DNA from: Prolixibacteraceae bacterium
Lineage (GTDB): Bacteria; Bacteroidota; Bacteroidia; Bacteroidales; Prolixibacteraceae
Assembly: GCA_003457135.1 (NCBI GenBank)
Contig: DMSQ01000057.1
Coordinates: forward strand, 1,274-23,527
Reading direction: 5' to 3'
Length of the DNA: 22,254 nucleotides
The notes under the pieces are model-generated. The model was given only the letters and a program-made list of their open reading frames with translations. It ran no database searches and was not told where the DNA came from. The stretch's first letter is position 1; each line of letters begins with the position of its first letter. A program made the translations under genes and the position numbers. Shown here in pieces: positions 1-8,547 of this stretch.

Positions 1-1422
1 CGCTGGCTTGGTTTTGACTGGGATGACCGGCTATATTATGCCTCAGATTATTTCGACCAGTTATTTGATTTTGCAGTTAAGCTCATCCATGAGGGGAAAG
101 CATACATCGACGATCAGGATGCCGAAACCATCAGCATTCAAAAGGGAACACCAACCCGCCCGGGTACTGAAAGTCCTTTCAGGAACCGATCAGTGGAAGA
201 AAACCTCGATTTGTTTTTGCGCATGAAAGCCGGTGAATTCAATGAAGGCGACAGGGTTTTGCGTGCCAGAATTGATATGTCGTCGCCCAATATGCACATG
301 CGCGACCCAATCCTGTACCGGATCATGAAAGCAACACATCATCGCACTGGTGACAAATGGTGCATCTATCCGATGTATGATTTTGCCCACGGACAATGCG
401 ACTACTGGGAAGGAATTACCCATTCGGTTTGCACTTTGGAATTTGAAGTTCATCGTCCGCTGTACGACTGGTTTATCGATCAGTTGAAAGATTCAGATTA
501 TCGTCCGCGACAAATCGAATTTGCCCGTCTGAACCTGAATTATACCGTGATGAGCAAGCGAAAACTGCTCGAATTAGTGAAAGACAATCATGTTACCGGT
601 TGGGACGACCCGCGCATGCCTACTATTTGTGGACTTCGTCGTCGTGGTTATACTCCGGAATCGCTCCGGAATTTTGCCGATCGCATTGGTGTGACCAAAA
701 CAGATGGAGTGATTGATGTTGGCGTTCTGGAATTCAGCATCCGTGAAGACCTGAACAAACGGGCACAACGTGTAATGGGGGTAATGAATCCGCTGAAAGT
801 GGTCATTACCAATTGTCCTGAAGGTGTGGTTGACCAGATGGAAGCCGTGAACAATCCTGAAGACGCTTCGATGGGAACACGACTGGTTCCTTTTACCTGT
901 GAATTGTACATCGAACGCGAGGATTTTATGGAAGAACCACCAAAAAAATTCTTCCGCCTGTCGCCTGGAACCGAAGTTCGCCTGCGTTACGCTTATTTTA
1001 TTACCTGTACCGATGTAATTAAGGATGCCAATGGCGAAATCACCGAAATACATTGTACATACGATGCGGCGTCCCGCGGAGGAAATTCGCCCGACGGACG
1101 CAAGGTAAAATCAACCATTCACTGGGTTTCAGCCACCGAAAATGTGGAAGCCGAAGTTCGCCTGTACGACCGCCTTTTTTCCGATGAGGAACCCGATGGC
1201 CACAAAGACATTGACTTTAAGGAATTCATGAACCACGATTCGCTTCAGGTTTTACCCAAATGCTACATCGAACCATTCGTGAAAGATGCCAAAGTGTTGG
1301 ATCATTTTCAATTCGAACGTTTGGGTTATTTCAATGTTGACTCCGATTCAACTCCTGAAAAGCTTGTTTTCAACCGCACCGTTCAATTGAAAGATTCCTG
1401 GGCCAAAGTGCAGCAGAAATAA
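1..1422 (+). CDS. glnS: Glutaminyl-tRNA synthetase, 5'-truncated by window edge
   Basis: Class I aminoacyl-tRNA synthetase that charges tRNA-Gln in the cytoplasm. The reading frame is open from base 1 (it begins RWLGFDWDD) to TAA at 1420-1422, giving 473 visible codons; the start and the HIGH motif lie upstream of the window. The KMSKS loop appears as VMSKR at 547-561, the variant typical of GlnRS. The block after it (WDDPRMPTICGLRRRGY) and the C-terminal anticodon-binding beta-barrel region (from about NPLKVVITN onward) separate it from GluRS. The first internal ATG in frame (193) is not a start, because family homology runs through the sequence before it. The next gene begins 15 bases downstream, so the two may be co-transcribed. 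Identification is firm; only completeness is unknown. Confidence 0.96.
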   Translation, partial: RWLGFDWDDRLYYASDYFDQLFDFAVKLIHEGKAYIDDQDAETISIQKGTPTRPGTESPFRNRSVEENLDLFLRMKAGEFNEGDRVLRARIDMSSPNMHMRDPILYRIMKATHHRTGDKWCIYPMYDFAHGQCDYWEGITHSVCTLEFEVHRPLYDWFIDQLKDSDYRPRQIEFARLNLNYTVMSKRKLLELVKDNHVTGWDDPRMPTICGLRRRGYTPESLRNFADRIGVTKTDGVIDVGVLEFSIREDLNKRAQRVMGVMNPLKVVITNCPEGVVDQMEAVNNPEDASMGTRLVPFTCELYIEREDFMEEPPKKFFRLSPGTEVRLRYAYFITCTDVIKDANGEITEIHCTYDAASRGGNSPDGRKVKSTIHWVSATENVEAEVRLYDRLFSDEEPDGHKDIDFKEFMNHDSLQVLPKCYIEPFVKDAKVLDHFQFERLGYFNVDSDSTPEKLVFNRTVQLKDSWAKVQQK

Positions 1423-1437
1423 GATAAGAATTTACCA

Positions 1438-2259
1438 ATGAAACAACTGTTCCTTTTTGCTTTTGTACTAAGTGTACTTTTCCAGTGGGGCTGTAGAAAA
1501 GATCCGAAAACAAATCCTGTTAACGAAACTGAAGATGCTTTTGAATTGGTATGGAGCGATGAATTCGACTACAATGGATTACCCGACAAGAATAAATGGA
1601 GTTATGACATTGGAGGAAGTGGCTGGGGTAATAGCGAAGCGCAATACTATACTGATTCGCGATTAAAAAACTCTGAAGTCAAGGATGGCTATTTGTACAT
1701 CAATGCAATAAAGGAAGACTTTGGTGGAAAAAAATACACTTCAGCACGCTTGGTCACCCGAACAAAAGGAGACTGGTTATATGGAAAAATTGAAGTAAAT
1801 GCCAAATTACCTGATGGCACTGGAATGTGGCCGGCAATCTGGATGTTGCCCACCGATTGGGCTTATGGCGGATGGCCTGAAAGCGGAGAGATTGACATCA
1901 TGGAACATTTGGGATATATTCCGTATTTTATTGCTGCAACAGTTCAAACCAAATCTTACAATTTTATTCAGAACACACATAGGAACTCAATTATAGCAAT
2001 ACCAGACACTTATACAAAATTTCACAATTACATCATGGAATGGGAAACCGGTGAAATCCGTATTTATGTTGATTCAAAACTATATCTTACTTTCAAAAAC
2101 GAAGGAGCAGGATTCCATGTCTGGCCTTTCGACAAACGATTTCACTTGCTGCTAAATGTTGCCATTGGTGGAACTTTTGGTGGCGCTCAAGGCATTGACG
2201 ACAGCATTTTCCCGCGTTCAATGGTGATTGATTATGTCAGGGTTTACCAGAAAAAGTAA
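1438..2259 (+). CDS. GH16 family beta-glucanase (laminarinase-like) lipoprotein
   Basis: Predicted secreted glycoside hydrolase of family 16, probably cleaving beta-1,3 or mixed-linkage beta-glucans. The N-terminus is a lipoprotein signal (residues 1-18, hydrophobic) with a lipobox ending at Cys19 (FQWGC), so it should be membrane-anchored. The GH16 catalytic signature ExDxxE is present as EIDIME at residues 151-156 (nucleophile E151, D153, acid/base E156), preceded by WPAIWMLP and followed by the usual C-terminal strand MVIDYVRVYQ. At 273 aa it is a single catalytic domain plus signal, with no carbohydrate-binding module. It lies only 15 bases after glnS, and no SusC/SusD or other polysaccharide-utilisation genes are adjacent, so it is an orphan enzyme and not part of a visible PUL. 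Exact substrate cannot be read from the sequence. Confidence 0.92.
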   Translation: MKQLFLFAFVLSVLFQWGCRKDPKTNPVNETEDAFELVWSDEFDYNGLPDKNKWSYDIGGSGWGNSEAQYYTDSRLKNSEVKDGYLYINAIKEDFGGKKYTSARLVTRTKGDWLYGKIEVNAKLPDGTGMWPAIWMLPTDWAYGGWPESGEIDIMEHLGYIPYFIAATVQTKSYNFIQNTHRNSIIAIPDTYTKFHNYIMEWETGEIRIYVDSKLYLTFKNEGAGFHVWPFDKRFHLLLNVAIGGTFGGAQGIDDSIFPRSMVIDYVRVYQKK

Positions 2260-2418
2260 GAGCCAAAACTTAAATAGGGCTTAACTTTAATAGATTAAAT
2301 CTCCGATAACCATTGCTTATAAATCATCGTACTACAAAATAACAATTTTTGGAAATGAGGCAGTGACTAAATATTGATCTTTATACAAGTCTTTCATAAT
2401 TACTAAAAAGTGTGTGTT

Positions 2419-3537
2419 ATGAATAATAGGTATAAAAAAATAGCAGAAGAGATTTTAGCATTGGCAGGAGTTCAGATTGACGGCAGTAATCCCTGGGATA
2501 TCCGAATCCATAATGAAGAATTTTACCGAAGAGCAATTACCGAAGGTGAATTAAGCATCGGGGAATCCTATATGGATGCGTGGTGGGATGTTGAAAAAAT
2601 GGATGAATTTCTCTGCAAAATTTTCAGGGCTCAATTGGATGAAAAAATTCGACGCAAGTTTTCGATTCTAATACGACTCTTTACTATCCGACTTTTCAAT
2701 TTACAGTCGAAAAGCAGGGCATTTATGGTCGGCGAAAAGCATTATGACCTGGGGAATGATCTTTTTCAGAACATGCTCGATCGGCGAATGAATTATAGTT
2801 GCGGCTATTGGAAGGATGCCCTTACCCTGGATGAAGCCCAGGAAAACAAACTGGATTTAATTTGTCGCAAAATTTTCCTCAAGCCCGGAATGCGGGTGCT
2901 CGATATTGGATGTGGATGGGGCGCTTTTGGAAAATATGCAGCCGAAAAATACAAGGTTGAGGTGATCGGGATTACGGTCTCAAAAGAACAGGTCGTACTT
3001 GGGGAAAAATTATGCAAAGGACTTCCGGTTGAATTCAGGCTAATGGATTACCGCGATTTGAATGAAAAATTTGACCGGATAGTAAGCGTTGGAATGTTTG
3101 AACACGTTGGGCATAAGAATTACAGGACCTTTTTCGAAATTGCGAACAAATGCCTAGTTGATGACGGTTTATTTCTTCTTCATACGATTGGTCGTATCAA
3201 ACCATTGGGAACAATCGATCCATGGACTCAAAAATATATTTTCCCAAATGCAATGCTTCCATCGGTCGAACAAATTGGGCGGGCCATTGAAAACCTTTTC
3301 GTGATGGAAGACTGGCACAATTTCGGAGCAGATTACGATAAAACACTCATGGTTTGGTATGAAAACTTTATAACCAATTGGGATAAAATCAAGAATCAGT
3401 ATTCAGAACGTTTTTTCAGGATGTGGAAATTCTACCTGCTCTCTGTTGCCGCTTCATTCAGATCAAGACGGAACCAGTTATGGCAGGTCGTTCTATCAAA
3501 AAATGGAGTTCCGGGAGGTTATCAATCAATCAGGTAA
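2419..3537 (+). CDS. cfa: Cyclopropane-fatty-acyl-phospholipid synthase
   Basis: SAM-dependent enzyme that adds a methylene bridge across the double bond of unsaturated membrane phospholipid acyl chains. From the chosen ATG it is 372 aa, close to the E. coli Cfa length, and it matches that family throughout: N-terminal domain with ESYMDAWW (about 49-56), HYDLGNDLF (108-116), the active-site region YSCGYWKDA with Cys128, SAM-binding DIGCGWG (162-168), MFEHVG with Glu228, HTIG at 255-258, and a C-terminal NFGADYDKTL block. An in-frame GTG nine bases upstream (2410) is possible, but ATG 2419 gives the more family-like start. It stands alone, with about 150 bases of AT-rich DNA before it, and was probably transcribed by itself. 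Confidence 0.95.
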   Translation: MNNRYKKIAEEILALAGVQIDGSNPWDIRIHNEEFYRRAITEGELSIGESYMDAWWDVEKMDEFLCKIFRAQLDEKIRRKFSILIRLFTIRLFNLQSKSRAFMVGEKHYDLGNDLFQNMLDRRMNYSCGYWKDALTLDEAQENKLDLICRKIFLKPGMRVLDIGCGWGAFGKYAAEKYKVEVIGITVSKEQVVLGEKLCKGLPVEFRLMDYRDLNEKFDRIVSVGMFEHVGHKNYRTFFEIANKCLVDDGLFLLHTIGRIKPLGTIDPWTQKYIFPNAMLPSVEQIGRAIENLFVMEDWHNFGADYDKTLMVWYENFITNWDKIKNQYSERFFRMWKFYLLSVAASFRSRRNQLWQVVLSKNGVPGGYQSIR

Positions 3538-3552
3538 TGGTATTAGCAGTGG

Positions 3553-3575
3553 TCTGATATCCCGAAGTTATCAGA
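3553..3575 (+). terminator. Possible terminator hairpin after cfa
   Basis: TCTGATA at 3553-3559 is the exact reverse complement of TATCAGA at 3569-3575, giving a 7-bp stem with a 9-nt loop, 15 bases after the cfa stop. There is no following T-run, so it is a weak candidate for an intrinsic terminator. Confidence 0.25.
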
Positions 3576-3625
3576 TCAGTATAGAAATTCCCCTATCTTT
3601 ATAACCGCAACTTATTCGCATTCGT

Positions 3626-4768
3626 ATGCCTTTTTCATCTTTCGGACTATCGCCCGCTCTTTTAGAAGTTCTGGCTGCTCAAGACTTTAGTCAGCCGTAT
3701 CCAATTCAGAAGGAAGCCATTCCTGCTGTCCTGAAGCGAAGGGATATTTTAGGCATTGCCCCAACCGGCTCGGGCAAAACAGCCAGTTATGTATTGCCAA
3801 TTTTAAATAATCTGCAAGGCCAGTCGGTTACAAAAAACAGACATGCACGTGTTTTGGTGCTGGTTCCAACCCGGGAGCTGGCTTTACAGGTGCGCGATGT
3901 GTTCATTCAGTTTGGATCAGAACTTCCGGAACGCATAAAAACTATTGCCGTTTTTGGCGGAGTTTCCATTAATCCGCAAATGATCGGTTTGCAGGGTGTA
4001 CAGGTTTTGGTCGCCACGCCCGGCCGTTTGCTGGAATTGGTCGGGTCGAATGCGGTGCATTTATCCGAAATCGATACGTTGGTGTTGGACGAAGCCGATA
4101 AAATGCTCAATCTAGGCTTTCAGGAAGAGATGAAACGTATTTTTGCACTCTTGCCTGAAAAGCACCAGAATCTTTTATTCTCGGCTACTTTGAGCGAAAA
4201 GCTTGCCGATATTAATCAGATAATCCTTCACAATCCGGTGGTAATAAAGATAGAACCACAGCGGGAAACTTTGGATCTGATAGAACAGACGGGCTATTTT
4301 GTTTCGCTGGAAAGAAAGGGTCCATTGTTACGTTACATCATAAAAAAGAACGATTTGAAACAGGTACTTGTTTTCACTTCATCTACTTTTCAGGCCGATA
4401 ATGTGGCCGATAAACTCTGCAAGAACGGGATTGATGCCGTTTCCATCCACAGTAGGAAAAGCCAGGGATCCCGGTCGGAAGCTCTTCGGGAATTTAAAAC
4501 TGGTAAACTTCGGGTGCTGGTAACCACCGATATGCTGGCCCGTGGTATAGATATTGAATTTTTACCTCATGTGATCAACTACGAATTGCCCCGTTCGCCC
4601 AAAGATTACATCCATCGCATCGGACGTACCGGTCGCGCAGAAAATCCAGGAGAAGCCATTTCTTTTGTTACTCCTGAAGATCAGCATCACTTTCGGATCA
4701 TTCAGAAAAAAATGGGCAAATGGGTGACGATGATTGATAGCGCAAACATTGATATGAAAGGCTATTAA
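3626..4768 (+). CDS. DEAD-box ATP-dependent RNA helicase, core only
   Basis: ATP-dependent RNA helicase that remodels RNA structure or RNP complexes. All diagnostic motifs are in order: Q motif (FGLSP...QPYPIQKEAIP, 6-33), Walker A APTGSGKT (45-52), Ia PTRELA (81-86), Ib TPGR (131-134), DEAD (155-158), SAT (186-188), motif V ARGIDI (305-310) and motif VI HRIGRTGRA (330-338). At 380 aa it ends about 40 residues after motif VI, so it lacks the basic or RNA-binding C-terminal tail common in RhlE- and DeaD-type proteins. A TATCTTTA sequence at 3594-3601 is one base off the Bacteroidota -7 element and may be its promoter. It is closest to the RhlE-like group by general appearance, but the subgroup is uncertain. 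Confidence 0.94.
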   Translation: MPFSSFGLSPALLEVLAAQDFSQPYPIQKEAIPAVLKRRDILGIAPTGSGKTASYVLPILNNLQGQSVTKNRHARVLVLVPTRELALQVRDVFIQFGSELPERIKTIAVFGGVSINPQMIGLQGVQVLVATPGRLLELVGSNAVHLSEIDTLVLDEADKMLNLGFQEEMKRIFALLPEKHQNLLFSATLSEKLADINQIILHNPVVIKIEPQRETLDLIEQTGYFVSLERKGPLLRYIIKKNDLKQVLVFTSSTFQADNVADKLCKNGIDAVSIHSRKSQGSRSEALREFKTGKLRVLVTTDMLARGIDIEFLPHVINYELPRSPKDYIHRIGRTGRAENPGEAISFVTPEDQHHFRIIQKKMGKWVTMIDSANIDMKGY

Positions 4769-4931
4769 TATACGGTCTATATTCTTAAGAAAGAAGTATT
4801 CCCACTCACATTAATCTTGTATTTCAATAAAATATTTTCTAAATTTAATCTGTCCTTGAGCAGGGTAACCGGCCCCGCATAAATCCGTTATACGGATGTC
4901 CGAAATCGATCCTGCTAAAAACCTAAACAAT

Positions 4932-4936
4932 GGAGG
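4932..4936 (+). promoter_or_regulatory. Shine-Dalgarno that sets the slipin start
   Basis: GGAGG lies 8 bases before ATG 4945. A competing in-frame ATG at 4930 overlaps this motif, so ATG 4945 is the better start. A strong Shine-Dalgarno is notable because most genes in this window lack one. Confidence 0.55.
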
Positions 4937-4944
4937 ATCATATT

Positions 4945-5880
4945 ATGCAAACAAAAAGCTATTTTCCAACATTAATCTTTTTTATCATTCTTATCATTGG
5001 TATTGCCCTGGCGTATATTCTGTTTGGAGTTCAGGTCAGGACAGAAGGAATCTGGATGGTAATAATTTTCTTCCTGATTGCCCTCATTGTTTCATCCGCA
5101 ATTAAGATTGCAGATCAGTGGGAAAAGGCAGTCGTATTGCGGTTGGGCAGTTTCCAGTCGCTTAGGGGTCCGGGACTCTTTTTCATTATTCCGGTCATCG
5201 ACACCATACCTTACTGGATTGACATTCGTGTCATTACCTCTTCTTTTACTGCAGAAAAAACGCTTACCAAAGATACAGTACCCGTAGATGTAGATGCGGT
5301 GCTGTTTTGGAAAGTTTTGGATCCAAAGAAAGCAGCACTTGATGTTGCAGAATACAAAAGCGCTATCAGTTGGGCTTCCCAGACTGCCCTGCGTGATGTC
5401 ATCGGCAAGACCATGCTCTCGGATATGTTGGAAGGCCGGGACAAGATCAGTAAAGAGCTCCAGGTAATTATTGATGAACGCACTGAACCATGGGGAGTCA
5501 ATGTTATTTCAGTGGAGGTAAAGGATGTCCTGATACCTCATGGACTGGAGGATGCCATGTCGATGCAGGCCCAGGCAGAAAGGGAACGTCAGGCCAGGGT
5601 GATTCTTGGTGATTCTGAGCGACAAGTGGCACAGAAGTTTGAGGAAGCTGCCAGGTCCTATTCCAGCAATCCTACTGCACTTCATTTGAGGGCAATGAAC
5701 ATGCTTTATGAAGGATTGAAGACCAACTCCACCATTGTAATTGTTCCAAGCACTGCCTTGGAAAGCATGCAATTAGGAGGCCTTGCCGGTATAACCGCAT
5801 TGACCCTGGGGGTAACTCCGGAAAGTCAAAAAAAAGAGAAGGAAAAAGAGAACGGCAAATCAAAAAAAGTCAATAAATGA
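4945..5880 (+). CDS. Slipin / stomatin-like SPFH (Band 7) membrane protein
   Basis: Membrane scaffold of the stomatin/prohibitin superfamily. Two hydrophobic segments lie at residues about 7-28 and 36-54, followed directly by the SPFH domain (ADQWEKAVVLRLGSF..GPGLFFIIPVID, about 57-86) and by an Ala/Glu/Arg/Gln-rich helical stretch around MQAQAERERQARVILGDSE (208-226), as in slipins. The C-terminus is very Lys-rich (KKEKEKENGKSKK). Slipins form oligomeric membrane microdomains, and many are encoded beside an NfeD-type protein. None is visible here; instead the stop overlaps the start of a DUF498 gene by ATGA. Function beyond membrane organisation cannot be told from sequence. Confidence 0.93.
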   Translation: MQTKSYFPTLIFFIILIIGIALAYILFGVQVRTEGIWMVIIFFLIALIVSSAIKIADQWEKAVVLRLGSFQSLRGPGLFFIIPVIDTIPYWIDIRVITSSFTAEKTLTKDTVPVDVDAVLFWKVLDPKKAALDVAEYKSAISWASQTALRDVIGKTMLSDMLEGRDKISKELQVIIDERTEPWGVNVISVEVKDVLIPHGLEDAMSMQAQAERERQARVILGDSERQVAQKFEEAARSYSSNPTALHLRAMNMLYEGLKTNSTIVIVPSTALESMQLGGLAGITALTLGVTPESQKKEKEKENGKSKKVNK

Positions 5881-6239
5881 AACCTGTTTTAAGTAATTCC
5901 GGATTTGGTCATATTACAGCCGAGGGCTTAAAGATCGACCATGACATCATTATTCTGCTTTCCGGAGAAATAAAAAAAAGAAAGAAAGAACTTTCAAAAG
6001 CTGTTTACGGCACATCACATATAATTTCGCTGGAAGAAGCAGAATATGTTTATCAGAATGGCGCTGAAAGGATCATCATCGGAGCTGGTCAGCAAGGAAT
6101 GGTTAGTCTTTCGGACGAAGCGGCAGATTATTTCAAAAAAAAGAAATGCAGGATCGATTTGCATCCTACACCAAAAGCAATCGAAAAATGGAACAGTACC
6201 ACAGAAGCAGTAATCGGTCTATTCCATGTAACATGCTGA
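5877..6239 (+). CDS. Mth938-like (DUF498/PF04430) protein
   Basis: Small 120-aa protein of the Mth938/NDUFAF3-like fold. Visible family features are the N-terminal SGFGHITAEG, the central ERIIIGAGQQGMV block (about 64-76) and the C-terminal LHPTPKAIEKWN segment (95-106), where the family has a conserved Thr-x-x-Ala-x-x-x-[YW]-N pattern. No signal peptide or membrane segment. Its ATG overlaps the slipin stop in ATGA, so translation is probably coupled and the two products may act together. The family includes the mitochondrial complex I assembly factor NDUFAF3; a bacterial role is not established. Identification of the domain is good, the biological role unknown. Confidence 0.82.
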   Translation: MKPVLSNSGFGHITAEGLKIDHDIIILLSGEIKKRKKELSKAVYGTSHIISLEEAEYVYQNGAERIIIGAGQQGMVSLSDEAADYFKKKKCRIDLHPTPKAIEKWNSTTEAVIGLFHVTC

Positions 6240-6323
6240 ACAGTTGTATTATTCAACATCTGTAGTTGATACAGACAGGAACTGGGATTATATAATTACC
6301 CTTCAAATAACTAAAACTGCGTT

Positions 6324-6407
6324 ATGAATAATAAACACAAAAAACAAGTTTCAGGAGAAATAGTGAAATTTCCACTTCAATCTAAAATATCCAACATAAT
6401 TTGGTGA
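6324..6407 (+). other. 27-codon mini-ORF with a cfa-like start
   Basis: The ATG at 6324 opens a 27-codon frame beginning MNNKHKK, ending TGA 6405-6407. The 5' flank and first codons resemble the start of cfa: both have GTTATGAATAATA preceded by a related CTAAAA-containing stretch and followed by an A-run, and cfa begins MNNRYKK. It may be a relic of a duplicated gene start, a leader, or chance in AT-rich DNA. Nothing else marks it as a real gene. Confidence 0.2.
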
Positions 6408-6458
6408 ACTGGATTCATCTTTGTAAATTAGGGAATGCTAATCTGTTAAATTCCCGAT

Positions 6459-7997
6459 ATGCTCATAAAAACCTTCGCCAGCGCCGTTCACGGCATTGAT
6501 GCAACCTCAATTACTATCGAAACTGAAATTTCACAGGGTATTAAATTTTATATGGTTGGCCTGCCCGACAGTGCCGTAAAGGAAAGCCAGCAACGTATCG
6601 AATCGGCCATGCGGCTCAACAACTTTAAGTGGCCAAGGAAAAAAGTGGTGATTAATATGGCTCCGGCTGATATCCGAAAAGAAGGTTCTGCTTACGATTT
6701 GCCCCTGGCCATTGGTATTCTGGCTGCCAACGAACAAATAAAATCAGATAAGGTTTCCGGATTCCTGATGGTGGGCGAATTATCGCTCGATGGAACCCTG
6801 CAGCCTGTGAAGGGCGCTCTGCCTATTGCCATTAAAGCCCGGCAGGAAGGATTTGAAGGATTTATTCTTCCAAAAGAAAATGCCCGTGAAGCGGCTGTTG
6901 TGGATACCTTAAAAGTTTACGGAGTTGACAGTCTCAGTGAAGTGATCGGTTTTTTTAACGATGAAGTTGAACTGGAACAAGTCATTGTCAACACACGCGA
7001 AGAGTTTTTTTCGAAAGTAAATGAATGCGATGTGGACTTCTCCGACGTGAAAGGCCAGGAAAACGTAAAACGTGCGCTTGAAATTGCCGCTGCGGGTGGT
7101 CACAATATAATTATGATCGGTCCTCCAGGCGCCGGAAAGACTATGCTTGCGAAGAGAATACCTACGATACTTCCACCTTTCACCCTGCGCGAAGCCCTTG
7201 AAACCACTAAAATTCATTCGGTGGTTGGAAAAATTGACCGCAATACTTCTTTGATGACCCAGCGCCCTTTTCGAAGCCCACACCACACCATCAGCGATGT
7301 TGCTTTAGTCGGCGGTGGCGCTTTTCCACAACCGGGCGAAATCAGCCTGGCCCACAATGGCGTACTTTTTCTGGACGAACTTCCGGAGTTTAAACGTCAG
7401 GTGCTCGAAGTCATGCGCCAGCCTCTGGAAGACCGGACAATTACTATTTCGCGGGCCAAATTTTCGGTGGAATATCCGGCCAGTTTTATGCTGGTTACTT
7501 CCATGAATCCCTGTCCCTGCGGCTATTACAACCACCCGACCAAGGAATGCGTTTGCGGGCCGGGTGTGGTGGCCAAGTACCTCAATAAAATTTCGGGGCC
7601 GCTGCTCGACCGTATAGATATCCATTTGGAAGTTGTTCCTGTTCCTTTCAAGAAATTATCGGAACAAGTGGCAATCGAACCCAGCACTGCCATTCGCGAA
7701 CGGGTAATTAAGGCCCGGGAAATTCAATCGCACCGGTTTGTTAAAAGTGAGGGGGTGTTTTGCAACGCCCAAATGTCGTCGAAAATGATTCGCCAGCATG
7801 TCGATCTGGACGAAGCCAGCAGCAGTTTGCTGAAAAATGCGATGGAAAAGCTTGGTTTGTCGGCCCGTGCATACGACCGTATCCTGAAGGTTTCGCGTAC
7901 CATTGCTGATCTGGAAGGTAATGAACGGGTCGAAAGCCATCATTTATCGGAAGCCATCCAGTACAGGAGTTTGGATCGGGAAAATTGGGGAGGATGA
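6459..7997 (+). CDS. yifB: YifB/ComM family Mg-chelatase-like AAA+ ATPase
   Basis: AAA+ ATPase related to ComM, which in naturally transformable bacteria acts as a helicase promoting branch migration during DNA integration. At 512 aa it is full length. An N-terminal Lon-like ChlI fold contains GLPDSAVKESQQRI (34-47) and APADIRKEGSAYDLP (68-82). The AAA+ domain has Walker A GPPGAGKT (221-228) and Walker B VLFLDELPE (302-310), then a Cys cluster CPCG...CVC (Cys352, 354, 364, 366) typical of the family, and a C-terminal helical lid with LSARAYDRILKVSRTIADLEG. It appears monocistronic: a 16-bp perfect hairpin follows 20 bases after the stop. A decayed fragment of a second yifB lies about 3 kb downstream at 10996-11112. 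Confidence 0.94.
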   Translation: MLIKTFASAVHGIDATSITIETEISQGIKFYMVGLPDSAVKESQQRIESAMRLNNFKWPRKKVVINMAPADIRKEGSAYDLPLAIGILAANEQIKSDKVSGFLMVGELSLDGTLQPVKGALPIAIKARQEGFEGFILPKENAREAAVVDTLKVYGVDSLSEVIGFFNDEVELEQVIVNTREEFFSKVNECDVDFSDVKGQENVKRALEIAAAGGHNIIMIGPPGAGKTMLAKRIPTILPPFTLREALETTKIHSVVGKIDRNTSLMTQRPFRSPHHTISDVALVGGGAFPQPGEISLAHNGVLFLDELPEFKRQVLEVMRQPLEDRTITISRAKFSVEYPASFMLVTSMNPCPCGYYNHPTKECVCGPGVVAKYLNKISGPLLDRIDIHLEVVPVPFKKLSEQVAIEPSTAIRERVIKAREIQSHRFVKSEGVFCNAQMSSKMIRQHVDLDEASSSLLKNAMEKLGLSARAYDRILKVSRTIADLEGNERVESHHLSEAIQYRSLDRENWGG

Positions 7998-8017
7998 GAT
8001 CAATAGATGTTGCATTT

Positions 8018-8052
8018 TATTGACGGGGTGACTCAAAGTCACCCCGTCAATA
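8018..8052 (+). terminator. Perfect 16-bp hairpin after yifB
   Basis: TATTGACGGGGTGACT at 8018-8033 and its exact reverse complement at 8037-8052 flank the 3-nt loop CAA. It is well placed for transcription termination after yifB, although no T-run follows. Its right arm ends just where homology of the truncated ORF6N gene begins, and its GGGGTGACT motif recurs in the hairpin after hipA (14103-14136). Confidence 0.6.
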
Positions 8053-8059
8053 TCAGAAT

Positions 8060-8395
8060 AACAACTTGAAATCGCAAATTGCGACATCAAGTTGGGGCGG
8101 TCGCCGAAAACCACCTTTTGTGTTTACCGAACACGGAGTATTAATGCTGTCAAGTATTTTAAACAGTGAAAGGGCGATTAAAGTAAACATCCAGATTATG
8201 CGGATTTTCACCAAAGTGCGTCAAATGTTTACCGATAATTTAAGTGTAAAACTTGAAATAGAAGAAATCAAAAAGAAACTGGCAAACCAGGACAAAAACA
8301 TTGAACTGGTATTTAATTATCTGGACGAACTAATCGAAAAACAGGAGAATCCCAAGCCACAAAAACAGATCGGCTTTAAAAGGAATAATGGCTGA
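8060..8395 (+). pseudogene. ORF6N-domain protein, N-terminally truncated remnant
   Basis: The frame reads NNNLKSQIATSSWGGRRKPP and continues FVFTEHGVLMLSSIL..ERAIKVNIQIMRIF, the second half of an ORF6N (KilA-N/Bro-like) DNA-binding domain, followed by the usual C-terminal Lys/Glu-rich helical region (LEIEEIKKKLANQDKNIELVFNYLDELI). The first 70 or so residues of the usual domain are missing and there is no ATG; the first possible start is TTG 8066. Homology begins a few bases after the hairpin at 8018-8052, so the gene was cut at or near it. ORF6N proteins are common in phage-derived and mobile DNA, which suggests this is what is left of a mobile insertion. A shortened but still expressed protein cannot be excluded. 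Confidence 0.72.
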
Positions 8396-8547
8396 TGGTT
8401 TCTTTTGGTGAGTTGCAAACGAGGAACCATTTATACCTTGTTGCATATGAGGGAGTCGGAGAAAAAAAGATGGATACATCTATTATTAGAAATTGAAAGA
8501 ATAATACTTGCTCTTACGAATTCACAAAATGGGAACAGCTATAAAAG

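Noticed and set aside
574..1053. A 159-codon minus-strand frame inside glnS
   Set aside because: It is fully antisense to conserved GlnRS sequence, with no family resemblance.
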